This document shows, piece after piece, positions 20,974 through 32,783 of a DNA stretch of 64,000 nt; position 1 is the stretch's first letter, and each line of letters starts with the position of its first letter. The stretch is from Hordeum vulgare subsp. vulgare (taxonomy: Eukaryota; Streptophyta; Magnoliopsida; Poales; Poaceae), in contig NC_058518.1 in NCBI RefSeq assembly GCF_904849725.1, forward strand, positions 392,819,581 through 392,883,580, in the 5' to 3' direction. Made by a program: the position numbers and the translations under genes. Below the pieces are notes generated by a model, which did no database searches, had not been told where the DNA came from, and worked only from the letters and a program-made list of their open reading frames with translations.

Positions 20974-22749
20974 ATGGTGAACGCAACCCGCAACAGCACC
21001 TTCGGCAACCCCGACGCCGGCTCCCCAGGGACGCCGCAGGGAACCGAAGGAGAAGCTCACGCTGGAGGTCACCACGAGCAGCCTAGAGACCTTCCGCCAC
21101 CACCTCCTCCTGAGAACTTGATGATGGCTCAGTTCCTTCAAGCTCTTCGGGAGGAGCGTCAAGCCAGCAATGCCGCTATTCAACAGCTGACTCAAGTCCT
21201 GGTAGACAACCCGCCGCGGAATGGGAATGGCGGTAACTGCTCTACTCTTTTTGAGTTCATGCGGACTACGCCCCCCATATTCACGGAGACGATTGAACCA
21301 CTGGACGCCGATGACTGGATCCGCACCATTGAAGACCTCCTTGCGCTGGTCAAGTGCACCGACGATCATGAGAAGGTCCTTTATGCTTCTCACTGTCTCG
21401 GAGGCACCGCCAGGGCATGGTGGGACGGATTTCAGATCATGCGGATAGGGCAAGTCATCACTTGGGTGATGTTCAAGGAAGGATTTCGCGCGGCTCACAT
21501 TCCACATGGACTGATGACCATTAAGAAGCGGGAATTCCGAGCCTTGAGGCAGGGCAGTGGAACTGTTAAGGAGTACCTGCAGAAGTTTAACCTCTTGTCG
21601 AGGTACGCGCCCGAAGATGTTAACACTGAGGCCGCTAAGGTGGAACGCTTCATGGAAGGGTTACAGCAGTCCCTGCAATACCAACTGGTGGTTTGCGACT
21701 GCCAGACTTTCAGCGAGTTGGTTAACAAGGCGCTTATGCTGGAAGACAAGCGTCATGCGATGGACGACACCCGCAAGCGCAAACTGATAGGCAGTGGAGG
21801 ACCCGGTAGCGCAAGACCAAGACCATGGCAGTCAACACCTGCAAGACCCAACTTTCAGCAGCAGCAGTACAAGTACCTGGTGTTCCGCCAGAATTATCAG
21901 CCTCAGCAGCAAGCCAAGCCAGTAGTCAACCCGCCGAACAACGGTGGAGTCAAGACCAACCCTCCAGGGCAGGTCACCTGCTTTGGGTATGGTCTGACCG
22001 GGCACTATTCCAGGCAGTGCCCCAACAAGAAGCCCGACGCACCGCGACCCAATGCACCCAACCCCGGTCAAGGTGCACGAGGAAGGAACCAAGCCCCCCG
22101 CAACCAGCAGTTCAATGGCAGGGGCCGGATCAATCACATCACTGCAGAAGAGGCGCAGGAAGACCCGGACTGCATTCTGGGTACGTTCCTCGTCAACTCA
22201 ACTCCAGCAACAGTGTTGTTTGATTGTGGTTCCTCGCATTCTTTTGTTACTCAAAGGTTTGCGGAGAAGTGTGGTTTAAAACCCACTCTACTCCGTGGAC
22301 AGATGGCAATTCAAACCCCGGGAGCAGTATTGAGGACCAACCTAGGGTGTAGAAGGGTCGAGATAGTTATCAACGGATCGATTTTCTTGGCAGACCTCAT
22401 TGTGCTTAAATCGCAAGGTGTAGAAGTAATCCTCGGCATGGATTGGTTGGCCAAGCACCAGAGTCTTTTGGACTGTTCCAACAGGGCCATTACCATGACA
22501 AGCAATCAAGGGGTCAAGGTCAAGTTTGTCTCCGAGCCAGTATTGGCTCAAGTGCCTCGAATCAACAGTCTATCCGAGGTAGAGCTTGATCAAGTGCCTG
22601 TAGTCTGTGAATACCCGGACGTCTTTCCTGACGAGCTACCCGGAATGCCTCCCGACCGAGACATCGAGTTCATCATCGAGCTCATGCCCGGATCAAGGCC
22701 TATATATAAAAAGCCTTACAGGATGGTTCCGAAGAGCTCGCAGAGCTGA
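20974..22749 (+). pseudogene. gag-pol: Element T gag and protease, N-terminal part of gag-pol
   Basis: These 591 open codons start at MVNATRNS, just after a 3' splice-like site. Residues about 95-260 form the retrotransposon Gag core (DADDWIRTIEDLL, ARAWWDGF, FKEGFRAAHIP). A Gln/Asn/Pro-rich stretch precedes the zinc knuckle CFGYGLTGHYSRQC at about 22000-22020, where the second Cys of CX2C is Tyr. The protease motif is LFDCGSSHSFV at about 22216-22250 (consensus DSGAS). The segment ends in the RT N-terminus (VFPDELPGMPPDR). The frame is lost by an apparent one-base deletion near 22730. Confidence 0.87.
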
Positions 22750-23031
22750 AGAAGCAGCTAGATGAGCAACTTAGGAAAGGGTTCATTCGTCCGAGTGCAT
22801 CACCTTGGGGATCACCTGTTCTATTTGTTTGAAAGAAGGATGGTACCATTCGACTCTGCGTCGATTACCGTTCTCTTAATGAAGTCACAATTAAGAACAA
22901 GTACCTCCTCCCCAAGATCGAAGACCTGTTTGACCAGTTAAACGGGGCTAGGGTATTTTCCCAAGATCGATCTTCGATCGGGATATTACCAGTTGAAGAT
23001 TTGACCCGAAGATATACCCAAGACTGCATTC
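22750..23031 (+). pseudogene. gag-pol: Element T N-terminal RT segment, disrupted
   Basis: These 280 bp encode RT blocks in shifting frames: [38 protein letters not shown] and SGYYQLK. TGA at 22830-22832, an extra C near 22961-22963 and TGA at 23002-23004 interrupt them, in addition to the deletion near 22730. With four lesions in 300 bp this is a clear inactivation zone between two long open frames. Confidence 0.85.
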
Positions 23032-25500
23032 GTGACCCGATACGGTCTATATGAATGCACTGTCATGCCCTTCGGTTTGACAAATGCCCCAGCCTACTTC
23101 ATGTACCTCATGAACAAGGTCTTCATGGAATATTTGGACAAGTTTGTCGTCGTATTCATCGATGACATATTAATCTTCTCCAAGTCCGAAGAGGAGCATG
23201 AGCAACACCTGAGGTTAGTTCTGGGAAAGCTTCCAGAGCACCAGCTTTATGCCAAATTCAGCAAGTGTCAGTTCTGGCTGAACGAAGTTGGATTTCTGGG
23301 TCATACTCTGACGGCAAGAGGTTTGGCCGTAGATCAGTCCAAGATTACTACAGTGACCAACTGGGAATCACCAAAGGACGTGAAGGATGTCAGGAGTTTC
23401 CTCGGGCTCGCGGGATACTACCGCAAGTTTGTAGAAGGTTTCACCAGCATCGCTCGACCAATGACTCAGCTCTTGAAGAAAGGCCGAAAGTTCGAGTGGA
23501 CACCGGTGTGTGAAGAAAGTTTCCAGGAGTTGAAGAAGAGGCTAACTACCGCCCCGGTATTGGCTACCCTAGACATCAACAAGGAATTCGTAATATATTG
23601 TGATGCCTCTGGAACCGGGCTCGGTGTAGTCCTGATGCAAGATGGCAGGGTCGTGGCGTACTTGTCATGGCAACTGCGACCGCATGAGGAGAACTACGCC
23701 ACCCATGATCTCGAGCTAGCAACTGTAGTGCATTCTCTGAAGACGTGGCGACATTACCTTTTGGGGAAGCGATGTGAGATATATACAGACCACAAAAGTC
23801 TGAAATATATCTTCACTCAAAGGGAGCTGAATATGAGGCAGTGGAGATGGCTTGAGTTAATCAAGGATTACGACCTCAGCATTCAATATCATCCCGGCAA
23901 GGCGAACGTGATAGCCGATGCCTTAAGCTGGAAGGCAGGCTCCTTGAACGTCATGCTCAAGGAAAGGTTACCCGTCTTGTATGAAGAGATGGAGGGCTTC
24001 GGGCTTGAGATAGTCGAACCAGGATACCTGGCCAACCTCGAAGTCAAGCCTACTCTGGCAGACGACATCAAGGAAGCCCAGAAGGGACACAAGAGTTTCA
24101 AAGGCCTCAAGAGGAAGGTGCGAGAAGGCAAAGCCCCAGGATTCTCGATTGATGAGCAAGGAGTACTGTGGTACGGGAAGCGCTTATGCGTACCTAACAA
24201 GGCCGAACTTAAGGACTTGATCCTGCAAGAGGCTCATGACACACCGTACTCTATCCATCCAGGTGGTTCCAAGATGTACCAAGACCTCCGAGAACGATTC
24301 TGGTGGCATGGCATGAAGAGGGAAATTGGCTCCTATGTCGCTAAATGCGATGTATGCCAGCGAGTCAAGGCTGAACACCAGCGACCTGCTGGATTGCTGC
24401 AACCTCTTCAAGTGCCGGAATGGAAGTGGGATAAAGTCGGCATGGACTTCATCATCGGGTTGCCCCGGTCGAATAAGGGTCATAACTCCATTTGGGTCAT
24501 AGTCGATCATTTGACCAAGGTGGCCCATTTCATCCCCGTTAACACCACCTACGATCGCAGCCAGCTGGCCAGTCTATACATTCATCGAGTGGTGAGTCTC
24601 CATGGAGTTCCCAAGGAGATCGTGTCCGACCGCGGCACGCAATTCACCTCAAGATTCTGGAAGAAGTTTCAAGAAGCTCTCGGAACCAAACTCTCTTTCA
24701 GTACGGCTTTCCACCCGCAAACGGGCGGACAGACCGAGAGGGTAAACCAGATACTTGAGGACATGCTCCGCGCCTGTGTTTTGGCTCATGGTGCCAAGTG
24801 GGAAGATTGGCTGCCATTTGCTGAGTTTTCTTACAACATCAGCTACCAGTCCAGTCTTCAGATGGCCCAATTCGAAGCGCTATATGGGCGGAAGTGCCGC
24901 ACCCCGCTCAATTGGTCCGAAACCGGTGAAGTACTAGTCTTCGGACCAGAAGCACTGCAGGGAGCAGGGGACAAGGTTCAGCTTGTCCGAGAGAACTTGG
25001 AGGCAGCTAAGTCAAGGCAGAAGAGCTATGCGGACCCTCGCCGCAGAGATGTGGATTTTGTTCCCGGAGACCAGGTGTACTTGCGAGTCACGCCTCTCAA
25101 GGGGACCAAGTGTTTCCACGTCAAGGGGAAGCTAGCTCCCAGGTTCATTGGACCCTTCAAGATCACGGCAAGGCGCGGGGAAGTAACTTACCAGTTGGAG
25201 CTACCTCCTGAGCTTTCGGGTGTGCACAACGTATTTCACGTGTCACAGCTCCGGAAGTGTTTACAAGTGCCGAACCATCCTGATCTTTACAAGGACATTG
25301 ATCATCAAGCTATTGACCTTCAACCGGACCTTACCTACCGCGAGAAACCGATCCGCATTTTGGATGAAGCTGAACGTTGCACCAGAAGCCGCACTATCAA
25401 GTTTTTCAAGGTTCAGTGGAGCAACCATACCGAAGCAGAAGCCACGTGGGAACGTGAAGACTATCTCCGATCAGAATTTCCCGAGCTATTTAACGCTTAG
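23032..25500 (+). CDS. gag-pol: Element T RT (C-terminal part), RNase H, integrase, chromodomain
   Basis: These 822 open codons continue gag-pol. The first Met is internal to RT ([20 protein letters not shown]). The RT catalytic motif is [11 protein letters not shown] at residues about 40-50. RNase H keeps [11 protein letters not shown] and [10 protein letters not shown]. Integrase has the zinc block ([20 protein letters not shown] then CDVCQRV) and an intact D, D-35-E core ([31 protein letters not shown]). The C-terminus carries PKGTKC-like GPFKI and QLRKC blocks and a chromodomain at residues about 770-820 ([20 protein letters not shown]), which in related elements binds modified histones. 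The stop is at 25498-25500, 43 bp before the 3' LTR. Confidence 0.92.
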   Translation: MTRYGLYECTVMPFGLTNAPAYFMYLMNKVFMEYLDKFVVVFIDDILIFSKSEEEHEQHLRLVLGKLPEHQLYAKFSKCQFWLNEVGFLGHTLTARGLAVDQSKITTVTNWESPKDVKDVRSFLGLAGYYRKFVEGFTSIARPMTQLLKKGRKFEWTPVCEESFQELKKRLTTAPVLATLDINKEFVIYCDASGTGLGVVLMQDGRVVAYLSWQLRPHEENYATHDLELATVVHSLKTWRHYLLGKRCEIYTDHKSLKYIFTQRELNMRQWRWLELIKDYDLSIQYHPGKANVIADALSWKAGSLNVMLKERLPVLYEEMEGFGLEIVEPGYLANLEVKPTLADDIKEAQKGHKSFKGLKRKVREGKAPGFSIDEQGVLWYGKRLCVPNKAELKDLILQEAHDTPYSIHPGGSKMYQDLRERFWWHGMKREIGSYVAKCDVCQRVKAEHQRPAGLLQPLQVPEWKWDKVGMDFIIGLPRSNKGHNSIWVIVDHLTKVAHFIPVNTTYDRSQLASLYIHRVVSLHGVPKEIVSDRGTQFTSRFWKKFQEALGTKLSFSTAFHPQTGGQTERVNQILEDMLRACVLAHGAKWEDWLPFAEFSYNISYQSSLQMAQFEALYGRKCRTPLNWSETGEVLVFGPEALQGAGDKVQLVRENLEAAKSRQKSYADPRRRDVDFVPGDQVYLRVTPLKGTKCFHVKGKLAPRFIGPFKITARRGEVTYQLELPPELSGVHNVFHVSQLRKCLQVPNHPDLYKDIDHQAIDLQPDLTYREKPIRILDEAERCTRSRTIKFFKVQWSNHTEAEATWEREDYLRSEFPELFNA

Positions 25501-25527
25501 CTTAGGAATCTCGGGGACGAGATTCTT

Positions 25528-25543
25528 GTAAGAGGGATAGGTC
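25528..25543 (+). other. Element T polypurine tract
   Basis: GTAAGAGGGATAGGTC lies directly before the 3' LTR, after TCTCGGGGACGAGATTC. The position and purine bias fit a plus-strand primer. Confidence 0.65.
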
Positions 25544-28500
25544 TGTCATACCCTGTTTTTCATCACAAGTATTTTATGTTGCAAAAATCAGAGCTTGTTA
25601 AAACTTCTTGAAATAATGTTGTGAGTGCAATGTCAGCCCTTGTATGAGTGAATGCTTGCTTGCTTGATGACTCAAACCCATGAAAAACTTATTATTTTGC
25701 TCTCTTCAAAAAACCTTTTTCCTTTATATCAAGATCAACTTCATCATGTTGGGATACACTACTAGCTCATGAAGCCAAGTGGCACTTCCAACCAAAGTTG
25801 GTGATCTGATCCAGATATTATTTTCACTCATTAAAAACATTAATTGGTGATTTAAAATATTATTTTTCCTATTTTATATTTATGTCTGTTTCTAAGGCCA
25901 GGAATGATATTCCCACAAGGAAAATTGCTTTCCTGCCTTAGAAAGTTCTGAGTAAATTCATGGAAGCTCAGAAGGACATATATTTTCCATATATAATATT
26001 TTCAACCCTATTTTATATTAATATTATTTGAGTAAAACCCTGAAAACCATTTCTGTCTGTTTTAGCTTTTTGAGATGTTTCCAAAGGAAATGATCTCAAT
26101 AAATTCCCATTAAATTACAGGAGCCCTCCCAAGCCATATTAGGAGCTCACATAAAATCTCACCTTGATCCAAGGTGGGGAAGTGCACCTAATGAGCCCAA
26201 AACCCTCTTTGTCCAGAGAAGAGTTGGAACAACTCTACATTGCAAAGTTTCTCCAATGGAGCTGAAACTTTGCACAGGTGTTTGACACCCCAAATGAGGA
26301 CTCCACACCAAAAATGGGATTTGTGAGACTATGTTTGGCCACACTTCCTTTGTAAAGGACAGTACTGGTCATTTTGAGGCATTTGCAAGTTTACAAAACT
26401 AAACTTGTTCAATGGGCCTCAAATTTGGTGAAACCCCATGTTTTTACCCCAAGACCAAACCTGTTAAGTTTCAGTTCCAGTGGTGGAGTGGAAGCACCCT
26501 AAATCCATGTCGAACACCTACTGACAGGAAGGTAAAAACCCTCCTAGCCACTGTTTTACCCAATGTCAAAGCCCCAAACTTTGTGAGGTAGAGCCCAGAA
26601 CAGCCTGACCACCCAGTCAACCAGCCCCTCCCCAACTCCAAGCACTAGTAACAAGATCTTCAATTTGAGCCGCAGGCCAGTACTGGCAGCACTAGTGATT
26701 GCCTCCTTGACTAGCTCGTGCTCCCACTAGCACACAATGGCTAGGCACACTCCCAGCAACGCTTAGGACATGGAGGACATGTACCAAAGGGCCCCAGAGC
26801 GCGCCAGCATGCCGTGGCATGCCAAAACCACTCTCTGGACGCGCTATAGAGAACCTCCAGTGAAAGGACGTCGCCCCGGCCAGTTCCAACCCCCCGGGTA
26901 ATGTCCAAATGCTCCCTCGACACCCACTATGTACAAAGCTACCATCAGGGGGCCCCTCTCCTCGCGCAAGAGCTCAGGCGACGCGTGCCCGTGCGCGCCT
27001 GACGTGGCTGAGCATGCACGATCGTTGCGGCTCGAGCCCACTCGCTTTCCCTCTGTGGCCGATGCACCAGGAGGTCCTAAACCACGTCTCGAACCCGTGG
27101 TTTCGCGGCCAGCACCTCACTGTGCTCGCACGCGCGCCACGGTGAGTCACCGGTGCGCCCGAGTCGGTTCACCGCTGCTGGCCTATAAATAGGTCCCCCC
27201 GGTACCCCAGCACCCTCCACGCAGCTTCAGCACAACCACTAGACTCCCCGTAGCCGCCCAATCGAGCTCGCAGAGCCCCGGTGCTCGAGATCGACCGAGG
27301 CCCCTCCGCCTCAGAGCTCCGGTCGATCTCCGGCTACACGCCGGCTCCTACGCCGCCCGACCTCCCATTGCACTCCCCTAGACGCCAGGAACATTTCCCA
27401 CAACTCCCCCGGGCGAATCCGTGCCCCTAGCCACTAGCTCGACGCCAACCCAAAACCTTTCCGCCACGATCACCTCATCGCCGGCGACCCAGACCACCTC
27501 CGGTGACGTCCCGACCACGAGCAGGTAGGCGGACGAACGAGGGACCCATTCCCGCTCCTAGATTGGCCTGAGGGCAACGGTAGCTTCGCCGGCGTCCGTC
27601 TCCACCTCTCTGGCTGGAGGTAGGAGAAGGACCCGATAGGTGGAGCCCACCTGTCGGTGTCCTGGGGCAGCCTGCGCGCGCAGCCGCTGACACTGACCCC
27701 ACGGGCCCGCACGTCAGGTTTGAACCTGGCCCGCGCGCGCCTGGTGGCCGTTCTGCTCGCTGGGCCGACTGGGTCTCCCCCCTGGCCTTTTTCTTCTATT
27801 TTTAACCTGCAGCTTAAATGATTTTTATAAAAATATTCAGCCAGTAGAAAAAAATGATTCTTCCACCAACAATTTTCTAAAAATGTGTAGTAATTGATTC
27901 TGTAGAGTTTGACATTTATCAAAAACAGAACCTGTTTTGGTATAATAAAATGATATTAAAAGCATTTGTTTGCTCGTGTTTGCTTTTAAATAAATATGCT
28001 TAGCTAATAAAAACCATAGGAAACATTTTCCAAAATAATAAACTGAATTTATTCAAGCTTTGCAACATTTTTAAAAGCACCTTGTGATATGTTTTGGTGT
28101 GAGCTATTATTTATTTATTCCTTTCTCGACGGTAGAGTTACCGAGTGACGGAGGATCCGGAGCGGAAGACCTCGAAGACCCCGGATACCTAGCTGACCAA
28201 GGCAAGCAGCCTTTTGACCATGACTTGAGCATTAACATTGTTGCATGCTAGTATAGTTGGTATTTTCCCGTTGCATGTGAACACGATGCCGGTTCATCAT
28301 TGTGGTGATGGTACCAAAGGCTTCTTCGAAGCACTTGCATGATAGTAATGTTATTCATATGGCTCCTCAGAGCACAAGCATGATGAGCTTGACCCTACCA
28401 TATATTAGGATCATGCTACTGTCTTGTTAACTATTAGAGTAAGATCATTGCATTGATCTTGACCCTACCCCTTGAGGGTCATGTTATACCATGTTGACAA

Positions 28501-29860
28501 GTAAACATAGAAGCATGTTATCATGAGCATGATGATGAGTTAAATAAAGAGTTTATGAAAACCCCGTCGGGTGCCACTAATGCCCGAGGGTGATGATGAG
28601 TTGGTGATCACTTTTGGTGAAGTGATGCACCGGTGTTTTTGTGTGAGTATGGTTTCGGAAATGGGATTTGATTTATGATGTGTCGACCGTCCCAACCTTA
28701 CCAGTACGACCACGATACCCCTTTATGGGATGGGGATTTGTTGATTACTCTGGTCGGTACTAGCAAAGAGCCACATTACTAGTGGTGGGAGTGATCGGTG
28801 TCACTCTCGTGATGGGGTCGTGCCAGGTAGGACGACTATGCCATTATTATGAGTTCCAGGCACACCGTTGGTCCCCGCATGGTTGATACTGTCTAGAGTC
28901 GGTGCTCGTAAGACGTACAACATGTGGGCTGGGTACCAATCGAGTGGACCTCTTTGTCTAGTATCGTCAGGGGAAAGATGATGATCGGGTACTTACCTCG
29001 GGTATATGTGATATACCGCGAGTCGTGGATGACACGGAAGTTTCCCGTTTCTCGTGGGTCCAGCGTACTACCTCTGCAGAGTGTCAAACTATTCGAATAG
29101 CCGTGTCCACGGTCAAGGACAGTTGGGTGGTGCTGCTTAGACTACGTCCAGCGTTTCCGCATAAACCAAGTGTGAGTGTGTGTGTGGTGTGAAAAAGTTG
29201 TTGTTATGAGAGTAATAATATGACCATGTTCGGTGACTTGGCATATAGGGTAAACCCGGATGGTTTAGCCCTCATTAATACATTGAGTTTATGACAAGTC
29301 CGATGACTTGGCATATAGGGTGAACCCAGATGGTTCAGCCCTTGGCAGATATGTTGATATCTGTAACCTGTTCTTCAAGAGTAATTCTTTAACTTGTTGC
29401 ATATACCTGATCATTCCACCAAATTGCATTCCACCATAGATACATGTTACTATTATTCTTCACTATAAATGCTCATATCATGGGCTGTTTGCGAGTACAT
29501 TCAAAGTACCCATTGGCTTGCCACTGGTTATATTATTGACCAGACATGGAAGGACCGGAGTTTGGCGACGAGTACGCCGTCGGAGACGAACCTGCGATCT
29601 AGGACGCTTCCAAGTCAGAATGCCTGTCGGTGTAGGCTTGATGGCGTGGGCATCGCTTAGCCCTTACGAGTTTCCGCTACTCGTTGTATCTGTTTATTTG
29701 GCTTTAGGCCTCACTCTTGAACACGACCTTCTGGTCGTTTGATGTAATAATTTCGGTACTTGGATGTAAGACTCTATTATTCAGTATCTGTGTTCAGTGA
29801 ACATTCATCCTTGGGGTCACCGGGCACGGCGAACTCGACTTGCTAGCCGGGGTACCCACA
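25544..29860 (+). repeat. Element T 3' LTR
   Basis: The LTR is 4317 bp and pairs with 15509-19800. Its TATA box is at 27184-27191. It has extra copies of short segments relative to the 5' LTR, for example near 25943-25965 and 28450-28470. It shows the same CpG-rich block (about 26700-27790) and the same 70-bp duplication near 29231-29370. Confidence 0.92.
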
Positions 29861-29865
29861 AAACC

Positions 29866-30662
29866 AAGCACTTCTCCCATTGCAAGAATTATAGATCAAG
29901 TTGGCCAAACGAAACCCATAAATCAGAGAGAATTATAAGGATACGAAATCATGCATATAAGAAATCAGAGGAGACTCAAATAATATTCATAGATAATCTG
30001 ATCATAAATCCACAATTCATCGGATCTCGACAAACACGCCGCAAAAGAAAGTTACATCGGATAGATCTCCATGAAGATCGTGGAGAACTTTGTATTGAAG
30101 ATCCAAGAGAGAGAAGAAGCCATCTAGCTACTTGCTATGGACCCGAAGGTCTATGGTGAACTACTCACGCATCATCGGAGAGGCAATGGTGTTAATGAAG
30201 AAGCCCTCCGTGTCCGAATACCCCTCCCGCAGGCCACCAGAACGGTCCCCAGATGGGATCTCGCGGAGACAGAAGCTTGCGGCAGCGGAAAAGTATTTTC
30301 GTGGTTCTCTCTATTGGTTTCGGAATTTTAGGGAATTTATAGGCGAAATAAAAAGGGCAAAGGAGGCAAGGGGGGCCCACGAACCTGCTAGGCGCCCCCC
30401 TGGGGCACGCCTAGGGGGCTCATGACTTCCCACGAGACTGCCTGCCTTGGTTCTCAAGTCTTCTGGGTATCTTCTGTTATGGAAAAAATCTCCCCGCAGG
30501 TTTTATTCCGTTTGGACTCCATTTAATATTCTTTCATGAGAAGTTCAAAAACACGGGAAAAACAGAAACTGTCACTAGGCACTTAGTTAATAGGTTAGTC
30601 CCAAGTTGATAATATAGTAGCATGGAACAATCAAAAATTATAGATACGTTGGAGACGTATCA
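29866..30662 (-). repeat. Element R 5' LTR, part 2 (U3 side)
   Basis: This continues the R LTR broken at 15508. On the minus strand it starts at 30662 with TGATACGTCTCCAACGTATC. Compared with the left LTR (10726-10770) it lacks 43 bp between two TCCC repeats, near 30600. Confidence 0.87.
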
Positions 30663-30667
30663 GTCTC

Positions 30668-31652
30668 TGTCGTTTCAGCTTCTTGAGAGCACGCGTCTTT
30701 ATTGTTTCATAAGTCGTCCAAGCATGGACGCTATCAGTATCAAAGAGCATAAGTCGCCATGCTGCACTTATTTCAAAATTGGATACTGGTAAGCTAAAGA
30801 GGACCAAAGTTGCCACGTTGCACGGTTCAAACATAGGCACCCTATATGGTTTTGAGAATCAAGCCGGCTTACTTGGGGGCTACTAGTTCCCAAGTCGTTT
30901 TGCAGTAAGAGCGTAAACGATTCTGCAATCCTATGTCCGATTTTTCCCTAATCATAGGTCACTTGGGGGATTCTACTCACTGAGTTCAGCCTGAATACCC
31001 TCTTGGCTAGCGAAAAAATAACGCATTACAATGGTTATACTGGACTGTCTGTTTGGCGACTCGCCCTATGGTCCCATGTACTCTTGGCGAGTCAATCCAC
31101 TTATGGACCCTGAACTTGCCTTGGTTAAAACATGAAGGGTGCTAGCGGGAGTCGGCATATGGAAAATAGACAAACCATGGGTTCACTGAACCTGCTTCAC
31201 TGAAGCTTGACTCGTGCCTGATCAGCCGGTATAAACAACTCAGGTTGTTGCAAAAGCCTTTCTGGGGTAGCACTAGAGCCTTGCAAGCTCGTCCTACCCT
31301 GTCGTGACTCATTGAGCTGGCAACCTTTATGACTACAAAGTATCTTTGTGGCATAGTTAAGAGTTTTCTAAAAACCCATTCTAAACCGCCATGTCTCACT
31401 GAGCCGGCTTATTATTTCTTCTCTGACAACAGGGGGAGTAATTATTCGTCAAAGACATGTCAAAGATGCCAAGTAAGGCAACTCATATTAACAAAAGGGT
31501 GAGACTTCAAAGTCAGCAAAGGTATAGATGTATCACAATATTATTTTCATCTCTAGCCTATTACATGGCTCGGAAGGCCATAAAAAGTTACGTAACCCGG
31601 CATTGGATTTTCTAAACTGGTCTTCGTGGGTGATCTTCAAGTAACTCCTGGC
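30668..31652 (+). mobile_element. Element A region between pol and the antisense gene
   Basis: I see no ORF in this 985 bp. It aligns along its length with B 39325-40417. A hairpin lies at 30871-30895: ACTTGGG and CCCAAGT arms around GGCTACTAGTT. The sense pol RNA and the antisense gene converge here, so termination or polyadenylation signals for both are expected, but none was identified with confidence. Confidence 0.6.
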
Positions 31653-32200
31653 TCAAGCCACCCCCGGATTATCCTGCCTTGAGCTTTCGCCATCTTGGAT
31701 GTGTAAGTCGCCCAATTTCCAATTGCAATTGGTCAAGGCATGGAACTCATCCTCATCAGTTAATATGGTGGACAAGTCGGCATCAGAGTCAAAAGGGTGC
31801 TTACGGTGTTGCGGAGTCAGAACGGTGATTTCATATGAGGGAGGAGTAACCCGCTTGTTGTGCTCATCATAAGCCGCCTGATACTTGGTTAAGTCCAGAA
31901 CGGCTGCCAGTTGAGTCGCCGCGAAGCGATATTCCTTCACACAGCGATAGTAATCTTCTTCAGTAAACTCTGACCCGTTGTCTTTGTACTGTGGAAATCC
32001 CCCAGTTACTTCCTCCGTCTTAAGCTCTGGAGCATAAGCTAAGCACCGACTCAGGGTGGTCAGTACTCCTTTCCGGGCGGCTGATCCTTTTAGCTCTTCT
32101 ATTTGGGGTGGCAACATGGACAAACATCCCAGCATATACTTGATTGATTATATGGGCTCTTTGTCGCCCATAACGGCCTTCATAGTCATCACACCGCCAG
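31653..32200 (-). pseudogene. Element A antisense gene, last exon (C-terminal part), cut by B
   Basis: The open frame 31653-32135 reads on the minus strand and aligns with the B last exon. Shared blocks are LPPQIEELKGSAARKGVL, LSRCLAYAPELKTEEV, FAATQLAAVLDLTKYQAAYD and KRVTPPSYE, then the C-terminus CNWKLGDLHIQDGESSRQ. Upstream of the first Met the coding similarity runs to 32200, where element B is inserted. The exon resumes at 45581. A TAA-containing break lies near 32147-32150, so the exon was not intact even apart from B. The function of the protein is unknown. Confidence 0.75.
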
Positions 32201-32695
32201 TGTTGGGGATATTACCTATGGGTGACCCGCCCCTAGTGGGCCGGGTCACCAAAGGGGCGACTCACCATTAGCTGCGCGTCCCATAGCCCAGATGCTGATG
32301 GCGGTTCGAGAGGTCGTGCGGATGATGGATTACCAAGAAAGCTCCTGGTCGTGGGGAACACGGCAACTTAAATATAAGGAAAGTCACAAAGAGTAGAAGG
32401 TGAGGACTTTGTAAACCCTAGGGCCTCGACCTGTATATAAAGGCGAGTCCGAGGGAGAGGTTAGGCGAGTTAGAGAGAATCGAGAGCTAGGTCAGGCAAG
32501 TTACGCCCTCCTTGTAATCGAAACCACCATTAATCCATACATAGCATGACGTAGGCTTTTACCTCCTCACGAGGGGCCAAACCTGGGTAAATCTGAGTTT
32601 CGCTTTCGCTCACCCCCTTCGAGTCGCCACCAAGGTGTGATGGCTCCATCACTAAGTCCTTTCACGAGGACATCTGCCGTGACAAAACCACGACA
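32201..32695 (+). repeat. Element B 5' LTR
   Basis: This 495-bp LTR starts TGTTGGGGATATTACC and ends ACCACGACA. The TATA box GTATATAAA is at 32433-32441. It is of the same general type as the A LTR but a distinct subfamily (GGGTGACCCGCCCCTAGTGG near its start). Confidence 0.93.
32433..32441 (+). promoter_or_regulatory. TATA box of element B 5' LTR
   Basis: GTATATAAAGG follows GGGCCTCGACCT and is conserved in the 3' LTR at 45313-45321. Confidence 0.7.
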
Positions 32696-32696
32696 G

Positions 32697-32714
32697 TTGG
32701 TGCCCACCATGGGG
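32697..32714 (+). other. Element B primer-binding site
   Basis: TTGGTGCCCACCATGGGG follows the LTR by one base, in the same position as in A. The tRNA was not assigned. Confidence 0.65.
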
Positions 32715-32783
32715 CTAGCGCACGGTGGAGTTGAGTTCTCGAAGGGAGCCCTACCAGGGTTAGAAAGCTATGCGGTCGGCATC

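Larger units (their letters stand above)
15509..29860 (+). mobile_element. Element T: Tekay-type chromovirus (Ty3/Gypsy) with 4.3-kb LTRs
   Basis: T is 14.35 kb, bracketed by AAACC (15504-15508 and 29861-29865), and begins TGTCACACCCTG. The order is 5' LTR (15509-19800), initiator-Met-type primer site, 5' extra ORF, gag, PR, RT, RNase H, integrase with C-terminal chromodomain, PPT and 3' LTR (25544-29860). The chromodomain and single gag-pol order place it in the chromoviruses, most like the Tekay/Del branch. The RT region is broken, so this copy cannot be autonomous. The unoccupied insertion site is preserved at 9987-9991. Confidence 0.92.
9282..30662 (-). mobile_element. Element R: non-autonomous Athila-like Gypsy element, reverse strand, split by T
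   Basis: On the minus strand R starts at 30662 (TGATACGTCTCCAACGTATC) and ends at about 9282. TSD GTCTC lies on both sides. Without T it is about 7.0 kb: 5' LTR, tRNA-Asp-like primer site, one gag-like ORF, a long noncoding region, polypurine tract and 3' LTR. No protease, RT or integrase is present, so it would need proteins from an autonomous relative. R lies in the 3' region of A, just after pol. Confidence 0.88.

Noticed and set aside
20827..21507. 226-codon open frame on the minus strand
   Set aside because: It is antisense to the gag of T, which carries Gag and zinc-knuckle motifs. No splice or promoter signals support it, unlike the antisense genes of A and B.
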